A DNA stretch of 41,780 bases from an uncultured Myxococcales bacterium (GCA_903847405.1 CAINDP010000233.1:1-41780); one strand, 5' to 3'. Shown: positions 30,034 through 40,192, numbered from the stretch's first letter. Program-made: numbers and translations. The notes: generated from the letters alone by a model not told the origin.

Positions 30034-31743
30034 TCAGGGCTCGTCCAGGTGCCGCAGCGCCTCCTGGAAGTCCGCACGACCCGGGAACCGCTGGATCAGC
30101 GTTGCCAGGACGGCCCGTGCCTGGTCCCGTCGCCCGTCCCGGGCCAGGACCTTGGCCAGTGTGAAGCGGACGCCCGTCGCGGTGGGGTGGGTTTCCAGGA
30201 ACGTGCCCAGGCGATCGATGGCCTCCTGGATGTATCCCGCCCGCTCCAGCGCCTGGGCCACCTGGACCATGGCGTCGCCGTAGTCCGGGTACAGGCGCAG
30301 GGCCCGATCGAAGGCCGTGATCGCCCGGGTCATGTCGTCCTTTTCCAGCGCGCAGATCCCCACGCCGAACTGCGCCTTCGCACTGTCGGGCGAGGCCTCC
30401 GCGGTGCGGTCGAACAACCCGCAGTTCGTCGCGGTTTCCTGGCCGCGCAGCCCCGTCAGGACCGCCAGTTCCACCACCACCGCAACCACCGCCAGGACGA
30501 ACCCGCGCGTCACCCGGGGCGACAACCGGGACACCACCGCGACCCCGGCCCCGGCCAGTGCAATGAAGAGGCCGATGTCCGGCAGGTAGGTCAGGCGCTC
30601 GCCCATGATCGTCCCGATCGGGAAGGCGAGGTTCGAGGCCGGGAACAGGGCGACCAGGTACCAGGCCACACCCAGGGTCACGATCGGAAGGCGGCGCAGG
30701 GCCAGCAGGCCGGCCGCCACCAGGGCCAGGCACGCCGCCGCACCGGCCAGGAACCCCGGCGCCAGCCACGAGGTGACGGGGAGGATCTGGGCCAGCGAGT
30801 AGTCCGCGGACAGGTGGATCGGGGCCACGAACAGGCCCAGGTAGCGCCCCAGGACCTCGATCGCGGTCCGGACGCGCACGACGGACGGGACCAGGACCAG
30901 GGGGTTGTCCAGCGGCGCGAACCCCGCGCCATGGTACAGCGCGCCCAGAACGACGACGCGGGCCGCCAGGTAGGCGGCGATGGCCACGGCGGCAGGCGCC
31001 AGGGCCAGGGCCGTCTGGGCCCAGGGGAAGCGCCCGCGGGACGGGGCCGGCATCAGCCTCCAGGCCAGCAGCGTGACCATCCCGGCCACCACCGGCGCCG
31101 CCACCGCGCTTTCCTTTGAAAAGACCCCGACGGCCTGCACCGCCGCGATGGCGAACAGGGTCGCCCCCCCGGTGCGGTCCACCCGCCCCGTCGGCACGCG
31201 CCGGAACACGTATGCCAGGACCAGCAGCGCGACGCCCAGGCAGGACGCGGCCGCCACGAGATCCGAGCGGTTCGCCACGAACAGCACGGCTTCCGAGTTC
31301 AGGGGATGGACGGCGAAGGCCACCGACCCCAGCACCGATCCGGCCCACCCGCGGCGCCCGGGGGGGAGGAGCCGCCGCAGCAGGAAGAACAGCAGCACGG
31401 CGTTCAGCCCGTGGAACACCAGGCTGACGGCCCGGTGGAACGCGGGATCGGGGCCCGCCGCCTGGCACGTCGCGGCATGCAGCAGGATCGTGAGGGGCCG
31501 GTACAGGGTGTCGTCGTTCTGCAGGACCCCGGCCCAGTAGTCCGAACCCAGGATCCGGGCGGCGTCCAGCGCATCCCCGCAGACCAGGGGATTGCCCGCC
31601 ACGACGTGGATGTCGTCCACCAGGAATTCGTTCGCCAGGGCGGGCAGGTAGATCGCGACGGCCGCGACCAGGGGGACGAGGCACCACCGGGCGGCCGTCG
31701 GCCGGTCCTGCGGGGCGCCGGGGGTTTCGGTCCTGTGCACCAT
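30034..31743 (-). CDS. TMTC-like polytopic membrane protein with C-terminal TPRs
   Basis: 569 residues: about ten membrane segments, then two to three TPR-like repeats (AITAFDRALRLYPDYGDAMV; RAGYIQEAIDRLGTFLETHP). The N-terminal loop has the acidic pair in NEFLVDDIHVVAGNP, and the later stretch WYLVALFPASNLAFPIGTIM-GERLTYLPDIG matches the DUF1736 signature of TMTC O-mannosyltransferase-like proteins. Bacterial members probably transfer sugars to proteins or other acceptors across the membrane; the acceptor is unknown. ATG 31743 is chosen because the extended -10 promoter lies just upstream and a longer start would precede it. No clear Shine-Dalgarno sequence. Confidence 0.8.
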   Translation of the reverse strand: MVHRTETPGAPQDRPTAARWCLVPLVAAVAIYLPALANEFLVDDIHVVAGNPLVCGDALDAARILGSDYWAGVLQNDDTLYRPLTILLHAATCQAAGPDPAFHRAVSLVFHGLNAVLLFFLLRRLLPPGRRGWAGSVLGSVAFAVHPLNSEAVLFVANRSDLVAAASCLGVALLVLAYVFRRVPTGRVDRTGGATLFAIAAVQAVGVFSKESAVAAPVVAGMVTLLAWRLMPAPSRGRFPWAQTALALAPAAVAIAAYLAARVVVLGALYHGAGFAPLDNPLVLVPSVVRVRTAIEVLGRYLGLFVAPIHLSADYSLAQILPVTSWLAPGFLAGAAACLALVAAGLLALRRLPIVTLGVAWYLVALFPASNLAFPIGTIMGERLTYLPDIGLFIALAGAGVAVVSRLSPRVTRGFVLAVVAVVVELAVLTGLRGQETATNCGLFDRTAEASPDSAKAQFGVGICALEKDDMTRAITAFDRALRLYPDYGDAMVQVAQALERAGYIQEAIDRLGTFLETHPTATGVRFTLAKVLARDGRRDQARAVLATLIQRFPGRADFQEALRHLDEP

Positions 31744-31770
31744 GGGCACCGGGCGCGGCGGGTCGGCGGG

Positions 31771-31779
31771 ATTATAGCA
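31771..31779 (-). promoter_or_regulatory. Consensus extended -10 promoter of the TMTC-like gene
   Basis: On the minus strand TGCTATAAT (31779-31771), a perfect extended -10. No -35 is seen at the right distance, as expected for this class. It lies between the stop of the upstream gene and the ATG, about 21 bases after the expected transcript start. Confidence 0.65.
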
Positions 31780-31789
31780 TCGCGGTTCG

Positions 31790-34535
31790 TCACGGCCCCG
31801 GGGGCCGACGGGCATAGATCAGGCGCAGGGGGGTCTGCAGCACCCGCTCCCACCCGGGATCCTGGCGCAGGACGTCCAGCATCACCTGGTCCTCGGGGGC
31901 CGGGGACAGCATCGCCAGGGTCACGGAGTGGCGGTCGAGGTACGCGCGGAAGGCGTCCGGGGACCGCCGGGCCGCCACGTACTCGCCCCACAACTCCGGG
32001 CCGTAGATGTCGATGCGCGAGTCCACCACCGGGCGGATCCGCGGGTGCAGGGCGTGGATCAGCAAGGCGCCGTCCCCATAGTCGTTGAAGATCGCTCCCT
32101 GGAACGGGGAGGACCGCAGGAAGGCGATTTCCTGGAGGGGCAGGTTCGCGCCCAGCCCCCAGCCGAAGGGCCGCCCCTCGGAAGGCGCGTAGGCGAACCC
32201 GTGGGCGAAGGTCCCGCCGATCAGCAGTCCCGACAGCACCAGTTCGAACAGCGGCCGCCGGGCCGTCCAGGACCCCGAGGGGAACCGGACCGCCAGGGAC
32301 TCCAGCGAGCGGATCACGACCGGGAAGCCCAGGAGGATCGCGAAGGGCAGCAGCCGGATCGCCCAGGAGGACGCGAACACCGCCACGCAGGCGATCGCCA
32401 GGTCCAGCCAGGGGCGCTGCCGGATCCGCGCCAGCACACCGCCCAGCAGCAGCGCCGAGAACGCCGCCCAGGCCCAGGTCCAGTACAGGCCGAACTTGTC
32501 GGCGGACAGCGTCGGGCTCCACTCCCACACCGACTGCTTGATGTAGTCGTTGCCCCCGAACATCTGGCCCGAAAAGGCGAACAGCCGGATCCCGTAGGGG
32601 TTGGCCAGGGACGCCAGGCCCATCGCCACCGCGATGCCCGCCAGCACCAGGGGGTCCCGCCGCGCGAAGGGCCGCTGGCCCGGGACGGGCAGGCCGGGCA
32701 GCACGCGGTGGGCCAGCACGGCGACGGCGCACATCGCCAGGAACGGCGGGCCGAAGGACGATTCCCCGTGGAGGTTCGTCCAGACCGCCTGCATCGGGAT
32801 CAGCCACAGCAGGTCGCGCACCCGCCCGGTGCGGCGCCAGGATTCCAGCGCGAACGTGATGGCGGCCAGGCCGACGAACGAAAACAGGTGCGGGCGGGTC
32901 ATGGCGCGGTAGCTCAGCACGCCCACGGCCAGCAGCACGATCGGCCAGAACCAGGCGCGACGGCGCTGGGGCGCCGGGACCGAGGCCACCAGCATCCACG
33001 CCACCAGCGGGACGACGGCCGCCGGCAACAGGCACAGGCCCGGGATGCCCAGCAGCCCGTTGATCGCCTGGAACAGCACGCTGGCCAGCCACTCGTGGGC
33101 CAGGAACGGGCGGCCCGCGGCGGTGGCGGAGTACACGTCCACCGTGGGGACCGCGAAATCCCGCAGGATGTCGGCCCCGACCCGCAACTGCAGGAAGACG
33201 TCGTTGTTCATCAGGGGCGACAGGTTCGCCAGGGCGGCCCACGCGAATACGGCCAGGGTGGAAAGGGCGGCGACCGCGGGCGCGACGGGGAGCCGGGCCA
33301 GGGCGTCGCGCCACGGCCGGGGGCGGTCCGGGCCGGCGCGGGCATCCAGGAACACCGCCACCGCCAGCCCCAGGGCCAGCGCGTTGCGCAGGGCCAGCAG
33401 GACCGTGGGCCAGGCGTCCAGGGCCGCCAGGTCCCGGGTGTAGAAGCGGCCGATCACGCGAGACACCAGGACCAGCACGGCCGCCGCGCCGAACCCCCGG
33501 AGGCCCGGCCCGGCATCGCGGGCCGCGATCGCCAGCAGGACCAGAACCCACGCCAGATGGTGGGAGCGGAACTCGGTTCCCAGGGCCAGGGGCAGCAGGC
33601 CGGCGGCCACCGCCAGGCCGGGAAGGGCGCGACGGAGGCCGTCCCGGGGGATCCGGAGCGTGGCAACCGCGAGGCCCGCGACCCCCAGGACAACCAGCAG
33701 GCCCGAGACCAGCGCGACGGAGGACACGAGGTCCGGGCCCGACAGGACGCGAGCGCCGTCCACCTCGACCACGGTGATGCCCAGGGGGACTGCCTGGTTC
33801 CACAGGGCCAGCAGCGCCGAACCGCTGCCGGTGATCTGCAGGACGCCCCCGGGCGACGGCCAGGTCCCGCCCAGGACGCCGGCGGCGCACACGGCAGCGA
33901 TGGCGGCCGCGGCCTCGACCAACGCCCGGACGCCGGTCCGCAGGGTCCGGAACGACGCAATCAGGACGACCGGGGCCAGGGCCAGGGCGATCGGGTGGAT
34001 CGTGGCGCCCAGGGCCAGGAATCCCGCGGCCGCCCATGCGTCCCGCCCCGACCGGGCACGGGCCGCCAGCATCACCGCGGCGGCCAGGCACAGGGCGACC
34101 GGCAGGTCCGGGCGCACCAGCAGCGTGGGCCCGATGATGGCGGTCAGGACGACGTAGGCCGCCGGGACGGCCGGTGTGCCGGCGGGAACGCGGGATCCGT
34201 CGGCCCCCCCCCGCCGCAGGACCGGCATGCCGGAACCCCAGGGCGATGAGCAGGAACAGGACGCCGTCGAACAGCAGCATCTGGGCCGCAAGGGCCCGGG
34301 CAAAGCCGTCCGCCGAGGCGGAAACCCCGGCGGGCAGCGCCACCAGCCACCGCCACCCGATCGCGGGGACGTCCCCGCCGGCTCCCCCGGCCACGTGGTC
34401 GAAGAGGGCCGTGACCTCGCGGTCCGCGGAAACGCCGGCGAACAGCAGGACGCGGGTGACCAGCCAGGCCGCGGCCAGGAGCAGCCAGACGGCGTTGGAC
34501 GGGGCTGCGGGGGAATGGGGGGGATCCTTCAACAT
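31790..34535 (-). CDS. Large polytopic membrane protein, frameshifted at a run of nine G/C
   Basis: Two frames together give one coherent membrane protein of about 915 residues. The first runs from ATG 34535 (VWLLLAAAWLVTRVLLFAGV, then MLLFDGVLFLLIALGFRHAG). The second continues after 34204-34212 (VPAAYVVLTAIIGPTLLVRP onward) to the stop at 31790. Removing one base from the C9 run joins them. The C-terminal half has PTVDVYSATAAGRPFLAHEW, VWTNLHGESSFG, LANPYGIRLF and IFNDYGDGALL, a pattern I associate with polytopic proteins next to glycosyltransferases in Myxococcota; no function is established. The fused N-terminal half has its own membrane block. An extended -10 precedes the start. Whether the shift is real or a sequencing error cannot be decided here. 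Confidence 0.7.
34204..34212. other. Homopolymer of nine C (nine G on the coding strand) at the frameshift
   Basis: A run of nine identical bases at the exact point where the coding frame changes. Eight would restore a single frame. Such runs are prone to replication slippage and to read errors. Confidence 0.85.
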
Positions 34536-34560
34536 CGATGCGACCGGGAAGGCCGGGGCA

Positions 34561-34569
34561 ATCTTAGCA
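34561..34569 (-). promoter_or_regulatory. Extended -10 promoter of the frameshifted membrane protein
   Basis: On the minus strand TGCTAAGAT (34569-34561). The expected start near 34554 leaves about 19 bases before the ATG at 34535. Confidence 0.5.
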
Positions 34570-34580
34570 GGAACCGCATC

Positions 34581-37205
34581 CTAGACACGACGACGGCGCA
34601 CCGCCAGGAGCGGCAACGCCAGCAGCAGCCACCAGGCCGCCGGGCCGGCCGTCCGGCCGGTCGCCGGGCCGCCCGCGGAGCACCCGCCCCCGCTGGAACC
34701 GCCGCCGACGTCCGCGGCAGGAAGATCGGTCTGGACCGTTTCGCCGCCGGCCTCGATCACGTCCGATTCCAGGCCGCGGTCCGGCGTGACGCCCGGATCC
34801 CCGGGACCCGGGTCCGGCGTCGGCTCGGGCGGGCAGGCCGCCTGCACGATCCCTGCAGGCACCGTCGCCGACACCTCGGTCGACAGCCCCGCGGCATTGG
34901 CGGCCCGGACCGCCAGCAGGCCGCCCGCCGCCAACTGGAACGGGTCGGGACGGAACGTCACCATCCGGGACCCCGGCAGTTCCCCCGGGACCTCGGTGCC
35001 GCCCGCGGGCTGCCAGGCACCCGACAGATCCTTCCACTCCACGCCCGTCAGGGGCGAATGGGGTTCGGTCACCGCCACCGAAACCTCGACAGGCCACCGG
35101 GCCTCGGCCGCCGCGGTGGTGCAGGCATCCGAGTCCTCGACGACCAGTTCCTGCAGATCGACGATCGGCGCCGACCCGTCGATGCCCACGGGCACGGACT
35201 GGCCCGTGACGCCGGAGGTTCCGTCCAGGTACCGCGTCGTCGCCGACACGACCACCAGCGTCCCGTCGGCCAGGTCCGCCCCGAAGCACGCCTTCGCGGC
35301 CCGGGCCGGCACGGCCTCCACCGATGCGCTGGTCACGATCGGTTCGTCGATCGTCGCGGCCGTACTGACGAAGCGGTCCACCTGGCCCTGGAAGGGCTCC
35401 TCGGCGACCTGGAACGCCACGCACGCCCGATCCGCCTGCCACCCGGCCGGCGTCGCGACCTGCGGGACGCCGTGGAGCGGCACGAACACCCAGGTGTCCT
35501 GGTAGGCCACGGGCTGGGCGGTCACGACGTCCGAGCCCAGGAAGCCGGGCGCGGTCACCCGCAGTTCCAGCGGCTGGTCCCCCGCCTGGTCGAACACCGC
35601 GATGCCGTTCCAGCCCGTCACCTTCACCCGGTCGTTTTCCCCCACGACCACGTTCGACAGGTCCACGCCGCCCCCCGCCGGAGCCACGAACGCCTTCACG
35701 AACAGGTTCGCGTCGGTCACGTCCGGCGTGTCCACGCGCAGGGACCGCGGCCAGTGGTCGTAGGTGCCGAAGTTCCCGCGGATGGCGGGCCGGTCCAGGT
35801 CGATGTCGCGGATCGTCCACAGGCGGTCCCAGGACGTGGTGAACCAGGGGCCCGTGCCCCCTTCGACCCACAGTTCGGCGTACAGCCCCAGGGCGCCGGA
35901 GGTGCCGATCGTGAACGGAACCTCCAGGGTGGACCGGGGCGTCGATACGTAGGCCAGCGGATCGATCGTGAAGGGCGCGCCGCCCTCGCCGACCACCGGG
36001 TCGTTGCCGGAATACAGGCCCGGCAGGTCCTTGCGGATCTGCGCCTTCACGGTGCCCGTGAAGGGGTAGGCGCTGAAGAACTGCACCACCAGCGTCCCCG
36101 CCTTCCCCTCGTCGGCGGCGGTCAGGTGCGTGAGGTCGGCGCCGTTCCCGTCCTTCCAATCCAGCGAGTCGACGATCAGCCCCGGGACGACCTGGTACGC
36201 CTCCGGCACGAACTGCATCATGGACTGGATGTTGCCGGACACCAGCGCGTTCGGGGTCCAGGACGGGAAGCCGAAGACCGGTGCCGGCGCCGACGCGCGG
36301 TCCGCGGCCCACCGGGGCGCCAGAAGGCCCAGGAACTCGCGGTAGGGCTGCCAGTAGGCGTCGGTGACGACGGCGGACCGCAGGAACCGCTGGTATTCGC
36401 GTTCGAACTGCTCGGATTTCTCCATGCGTTCGCCCAGCAACTGCTGGATGAAACCTCCCATGAACAGTTCCGCCAGGTCCGGCGGGGGCTGATCGGTGAT
36501 GGAGTGCGCGAACTCCTTGGCGCTGTCGCGGTCCTGGCCGCCCAGAAGACCGTCCGCCTGGTCCAGCATGCCCGCGAACTCGCCCCACGCCTTGTCGCAG
36601 TCGGTCGACCGCCCCTCGGACGCTGCCCCCTCGGTGCAGTACCAGACGAAGGCTTCCCGGCCGCGGGCCTTGGCCTCGTCGCCCTCCAGGTAGAAGTCGT
36701 ACAGGACGTCGACGATCGCGTCCCAGTCGCCCAGGACCAGGTCGCCGAACGCCTCGAAGATGCCCTCGGATTCGCCCTTGTTGTCGTCGTAGGTCTTCGT
36801 GAGGTCCAGGAGGCCCAGGGCGGATGAGGCCGTGAGCGTCGGCGCAAGGAACATCTCGCAGGCGGGATCGGACGCCGACGCGTGGGCGAGGTGGCCCAGG
36901 GCAAGCGCCCGGAACAGCGGCCCCTTGGCCTTCCCGGCGTCCAGCAGGTGGTAGGACAGCGCGAAATTGTGACCGAACTTCAGTTCGGCGGCCATCTGCT
37001 GGAAGTCGGGGGAGATGGCCCCGAGGCGGAGGTACGACAGGGCCAGGGGGTCGGACGCGACGACCGCCCATTCCGGGTCGCTGGCAACCAGGAGGTCGAG
37101 GGCGCGGCCGGCATCCCGCACGTGGACCCCAGGTCCGCAGGGGAGCGCGGGCCGGGCGGCCAGGACCAGCGACAGCAGGACCAGAATGGATGCCAGTCGA
37201 CGCAT
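34581..37205 (-). CDS. Zinc-dependent phospholipase C-like secreted protein with MYXO-CTERM tail
   Basis: 874 residues. A signal peptide (MRRLASILVLLSLVLAARPA) precedes LPCGPGVHVRDAGRALDLL. The His/Asp set of zinc-dependent phospholipase C and the N-terminal domain of GPI-specific phospholipase D is present: His28, Asp67 in SPDF, His79, His86, and GHLAHASASD with His105, His108, Asp113. About 350 residues of helices follow, then beta-rich domains. The end has a Pro/Gly/Asp linker, GGGSSGGGCSAGG, a hydrophobic helix and RRRR, a MYXO-CTERM signal. It is expected to be exported and surface-displayed. The N-terminal domain call is by metal-ligand pattern; lipid substrate is unknown. The start ATG at 37205 has GGAGGT five bases upstream. 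Confidence 0.8.
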   Translation of the reverse strand: MRRLASILVLLSLVLAARPALPCGPGVHVRDAGRALDLLVASDPEWAVVASDPLALSYLRLGAISPDFQQMAAELKFGHNFALSYHLLDAGKAKGPLFRALALGHLAHASASDPACEMFLAPTLTASSALGLLDLTKTYDDNKGESEGIFEAFGDLVLGDWDAIVDVLYDFYLEGDEAKARGREAFVWYCTEGAASEGRSTDCDKAWGEFAGMLDQADGLLGGQDRDSAKEFAHSITDQPPPDLAELFMGGFIQQLLGERMEKSEQFEREYQRFLRSAVVTDAYWQPYREFLGLLAPRWAADRASAPAPVFGFPSWTPNALVSGNIQSMMQFVPEAYQVVPGLIVDSLDWKDGNGADLTHLTAADEGKAGTLVVQFFSAYPFTGTVKAQIRKDLPGLYSGNDPVVGEGGAPFTIDPLAYVSTPRSTLEVPFTIGTSGALGLYAELWVEGGTGPWFTTSWDRLWTIRDIDLDRPAIRGNFGTYDHWPRSLRVDTPDVTDANLFVKAFVAPAGGGVDLSNVVVGENDRVKVTGWNGIAVFDQAGDQPLELRVTAPGFLGSDVVTAQPVAYQDTWVFVPLHGVPQVATPAGWQADRACVAFQVAEEPFQGQVDRFVSTAATIDEPIVTSASVEAVPARAAKACFGADLADGTLVVVSATTRYLDGTSGVTGQSVPVGIDGSAPIVDLQELVVEDSDACTTAAAEARWPVEVSVAVTEPHSPLTGVEWKDLSGAWQPAGGTEVPGELPGSRMVTFRPDPFQLAAGGLLAVRAANAAGLSTEVSATVPAGIVQAACPPEPTPDPGPGDPGVTPDRGLESDVIEAGGETVQTDLPAADVGGGSSGGGCSAGGPATGRTAGPAAWWLLLALPLLAVRRRRV

Positions 37206-37380
37206 CGAGCACCTCCGGGAATAGGGACGCCAGGACCGGGGACGGCCTGCCGCGCAAGGATACGGCATCCTGGGGCAGGATCCGAGAGTTCCTTGCCGGC
37301 CCCGGACGACCTTCGGCCGGGTTGCCGATGGACGACGGCCACGCGGATCGGATACGGTGCGCAAGGAACGGAGGTGCGGC

Positions 37381-39516
37381 ATGGGCGTGGCTGGACGAGG
37401 CGGCTCCGGGATCGCGACACTGGCCCTGGCGTTGCTGCTGACGGCCTGCGGAGGGGGGACCAACGGGTCCGATGTCGCCGGGGATCCGGGCCCGGCGGAC
37501 CTCCTGCCGTCAGACGGCACGACGGTCGACGGGACGAACGCGGACGTGCCGGCCGAGCTCCCGGATCGCGACCTGCCGGAAACCCAGGCGCCGGACCCGA
37601 TCCCGGGCGACGTGGATCCGGAAGCCCTGGTTCTGCCGTCCGAGGATCTACCCCCAGCAGTCGAGCTGCCCGCCGGCGTCGCCCTGAGAGTCGTCACCCT
37701 GAACGTCTACGGCTTCCACTACGCGACGCCCGAGGCGATCGGCGCGTTCCTGGGCGGGCTGGACCTGGACGTCGCGATGCTGGAGGAGATCGGCGCGGAC
37801 ACCGCCGCCCTGGTCGCGACCGCGGCCAACCTTCCCTACGTGGCCGCCGGGAGCGTCGGCACGGCCATCCTCTCGAAAACCCCGCTGATCGACGCAGCCG
37901 AGGTGCCCCTGGTCGAGGGTCGGGGCCTGCTGCACGCGACTACCGTCGTGGATGGCGTCACGTTCTCGGTCTATGCCGCCCACATTTCGTGGCACGTCGA
38001 GGGCAACCTCCAGGCGAAGCAGATCGCCGCCGAGGTGCTGGCCGCCGACCCCCTGCCCCACCTGGTGATGGCCGGCGACTTCAACGACGAGCACTACAGC
38101 ACCCAGATCAACTACCTGGAAGCGGTGCTGACCGACGCGGCGACGGCGACGGGCTGGTATCCGGGGCAGCACATCACGTGGCCGTCCACCGGCTTCGACG
38201 AAACCGAGGGCGCCCAGACGATCGACCTGGTGTTCTACCGCAAGGCGTTGCCGGCCTTCGTGACCGGGCTTGCGGCCCTGAACCTGGCGCCGGTGCTGTC
38301 CGACCACAAGCCGGTCGTGGCGGACCTGCTGTTCCCGCGCGACGATACGCCGTTCGCCGGTGACCCCCTGGCCGCCGGCCGGGACCCCTTCGCCGCCTTC
38401 CCGCCCGCCGAAACGCGGCCCCTGAACCTCCTGGTGAACCCCGGCGCGGAGGACGGTCTGAACGGATGGGACGTCGGCGGGGGGGCCCAGGCAGGCGCCA
38501 CGTGCCTGCACCTGGCGCCCCGGACGGGCGAGGCCCTGTTCAAAGGCTTCGACGCGCCGATCGCGCCGGAGGTCTCCTGGTCGTCGCTGTCGCAGGTCGT
38601 GGACCTGGCGACGCACGCCGCCGCGATCGACGCGGGGCGCGGGCGCCTGTACGCCGCCGCCTTCCTGGCCAGCGGGTACCGCACCATCGAAAAGAACGGC
38701 GAGGTGTCGAACCTCCTGACGACCTACTCCGACGGCGAGGTCATCGTCGAAACGCTGGACGCGGCGGGCGTCGCGCTGTCCCGGACCGTGTCGGGCCGGC
38801 GGGACACGCTGGCGTGGCATCCCTTCGCGGCGGTCGTGGAAGTGCCCCCGGGCGCCCGGTCGGCCCGGGTCACGTGGCTGGCCCACTACAAGTCCCAGGG
38901 GGGCGACGCCAACAGCGCGGCCGTCGACGACCTGTACCTGGGGTTCGAGGAGCGTGCGACGGCCCACGACGTCCTGGGCGGGACCCTCGTCCCCGGCGGC
39001 GGCAAGCCCGGCGACCCGGCCCCCTTCACGGTCGCGCCCGGCTGGGCCACGATGGACGACGGCCAGCCCGTGGGGCCGTGGGGCATCAGCATGTTCCCGC
39101 CCTATTGCGCCTCGGGCAAGGCCTGCTTCATTGCGAATCCCAGCGTCGATCCCGACGCCGAGCCCGCCGTCGGACCGGCCGCCCTGTCCCGGACCGTCGA
39201 CCTGACCCCCTGGGCCGCCGACGTGGACGCGGGCCGGCTGGCGCTGCGGTGGGCGGCCTCCCTGCGGACGTTCGGCGCGCTGACCTCGGTCCGTCTTGCG
39301 CTGGTGGTCCTGGACGCCGACGGAACGCCCTGGGCGACCTTCGAATCGCCCTCCCAGCAGGCGGCCGAGTGGACCCGCGTGGTGCAGCGGACCCGCATGC
39401 CGCCGAACGCCCGCACGGTCCGCCTGGAGGTCCGCGCCCCCCTGGATCGGCAGGACGACACGGTCTTCGCCGACGAAATCTCGCTGGTCCCCCTGCGACT
39501 TCCCGCCCCGGAATGA
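37381..39516 (+). CDS. Endonuclease/exonuclease/phosphatase-fold lipoprotein with two C-terminal beta domains
   Basis: 711 residues. The lipobox LLTAC gives lipid Cys23, followed by a long Asp/Pro linker to about residue 100. The EEP domain has its motifs in order: RVVTLNVYGF (Asn), AMLEEIG (Glu, about 133), AAHISWH, VMAGDFNDEHY (Asp and Asn, about 233), TIDLVFY and SDHKPVV (Asp-His, about 309). Such metal-dependent enzymes cleave phosphodiesters of nucleic acids or lipids. Two related beta-sandwich regions follow (NLLVNPGAEDGLNGWDVGG and the segment around VAPGWATMDDGQ), like carbohydrate-binding modules. GGAGG lies before the ATG. Substrate (DNA, sphingolipid or other) is not determined. 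Confidence 0.85.
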   Translation: MGVAGRGGSGIATLALALLLTACGGGTNGSDVAGDPGPADLLPSDGTTVDGTNADVPAELPDRDLPETQAPDPIPGDVDPEALVLPSEDLPPAVELPAGVALRVVTLNVYGFHYATPEAIGAFLGGLDLDVAMLEEIGADTAALVATAANLPYVAAGSVGTAILSKTPLIDAAEVPLVEGRGLLHATTVVDGVTFSVYAAHISWHVEGNLQAKQIAAEVLAADPLPHLVMAGDFNDEHYSTQINYLEAVLTDAATATGWYPGQHITWPSTGFDETEGAQTIDLVFYRKALPAFVTGLAALNLAPVLSDHKPVVADLLFPRDDTPFAGDPLAAGRDPFAAFPPAETRPLNLLVNPGAEDGLNGWDVGGGAQAGATCLHLAPRTGEALFKGFDAPIAPEVSWSSLSQVVDLATHAAAIDAGRGRLYAAAFLASGYRTIEKNGEVSNLLTTYSDGEVIVETLDAAGVALSRTVSGRRDTLAWHPFAAVVEVPPGARSARVTWLAHYKSQGGDANSAAVDDLYLGFEERATAHDVLGGTLVPGGGKPGDPAPFTVAPGWATMDDGQPVGPWGISMFPPYCASGKACFIANPSVDPDAEPAVGPAALSRTVDLTPWAADVDAGRLALRWAASLRTFGALTSVRLALVVLDADGTPWATFESPSQQAAEWTRVVQRTRMPPNARTVRLEVRAPLDRQDDTVFADEISLVPLRLPAPE

Positions 39517-39556
39517 CCGGCCGGGATATCATCGGGCGGGCGGTGTCGGGGCGCGG

Positions 39557-40192
39557 ATGATCGGCGGCTTCCTCCAGGGTCTGACCATCGGCCTCCTGGC
39601 GGGCATCCCCCTCGGCCCGGCCAGCGCCTCCATCGTCGACACCGCCCTGCGTCGCTCGCTGCCCCGGGCACTGGCCATGGGCTTCGGCGCGGCCCTGGTG
39701 GACTTCGCCTACTGCCTGGGCGCCGCCACGGGATTCGGCGCGCTGCTCCAGGACCGGCCGGGCATCGCGTCGGCGCTGCGGATCGTGGGCGGCGGCGTGC
39801 TGGTGGCCCTGGGGATCCTGATGATGGTGCGCCGGCCCCCGGACCCGATGCGCGTCCCGATCCACCGCCCGGTCCGGGCCAGCAGCCTGCTGGCGGCCGC
39901 GGGCACGGGCATCGTCATCAGCGGCCTGAACCCGGCCCTGATGGCGACATGGCTGGTCCTGGCGGGGACGGTCCTGGCGGGCCTGTCGGTCACCGAGGCC
40001 CTGGTGGTGTCGCTGGGCGTCTTCCTGGGGACCCTGGCGTGGTTCGTGGCGATCGCCCTGGCGGCCCATCGGGGCCGTGCCAGCCTGGGCGCCCGTGCCG
40101 TGTGGATCACGCGGGTCGCGGGCGGCCTCCTGGTGGCGTACGGCCTGTTCCTGCTGGTGGAGCCGGTGCTGTCCCGCCTGCTGGAGCCCTGA
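39557..40192 (+). CDS. LysE/RhtB-family exporter
   Basis: 211 residues with six membrane segments. The start LQGLTIGLLAGIPLGPAS with the Pro-Gly-Pro-like turn in TM1 is characteristic, and GLNPALMATWLVLAG in TM4 matches the SNP-K region of the family. These proteins export amino acids or similar small molecules. The start ATG at 39557 follows GGGGCGCGG only, so the ribosome-binding site is weak. It starts 40 bases after the EEP-lipoprotein stop and may be co-transcribed. Confidence 0.85.
   Translation: MIGGFLQGLTIGLLAGIPLGPASASIVDTALRRSLPRALAMGFGAALVDFAYCLGAATGFGALLQDRPGIASALRIVGGGVLVALGILMMVRRPPDPMRVPIHRPVRASSLLAAAGTGIVISGLNPALMATWLVLAGTVLAGLSVTEALVVSLGVFLGTLAWFVAIALAAHRGRASLGARAVWITRVAGGLLVAYGLFLLVEPVLSRLLEP

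Noticed and set aside
34204-34212. Programmed ribosomal frameshift at the G run
   Set aside because: No heptanucleotide slippery pattern with downstream stem is apparent, and the product would be a simple fusion; an indel in the homopolymer is more likely.
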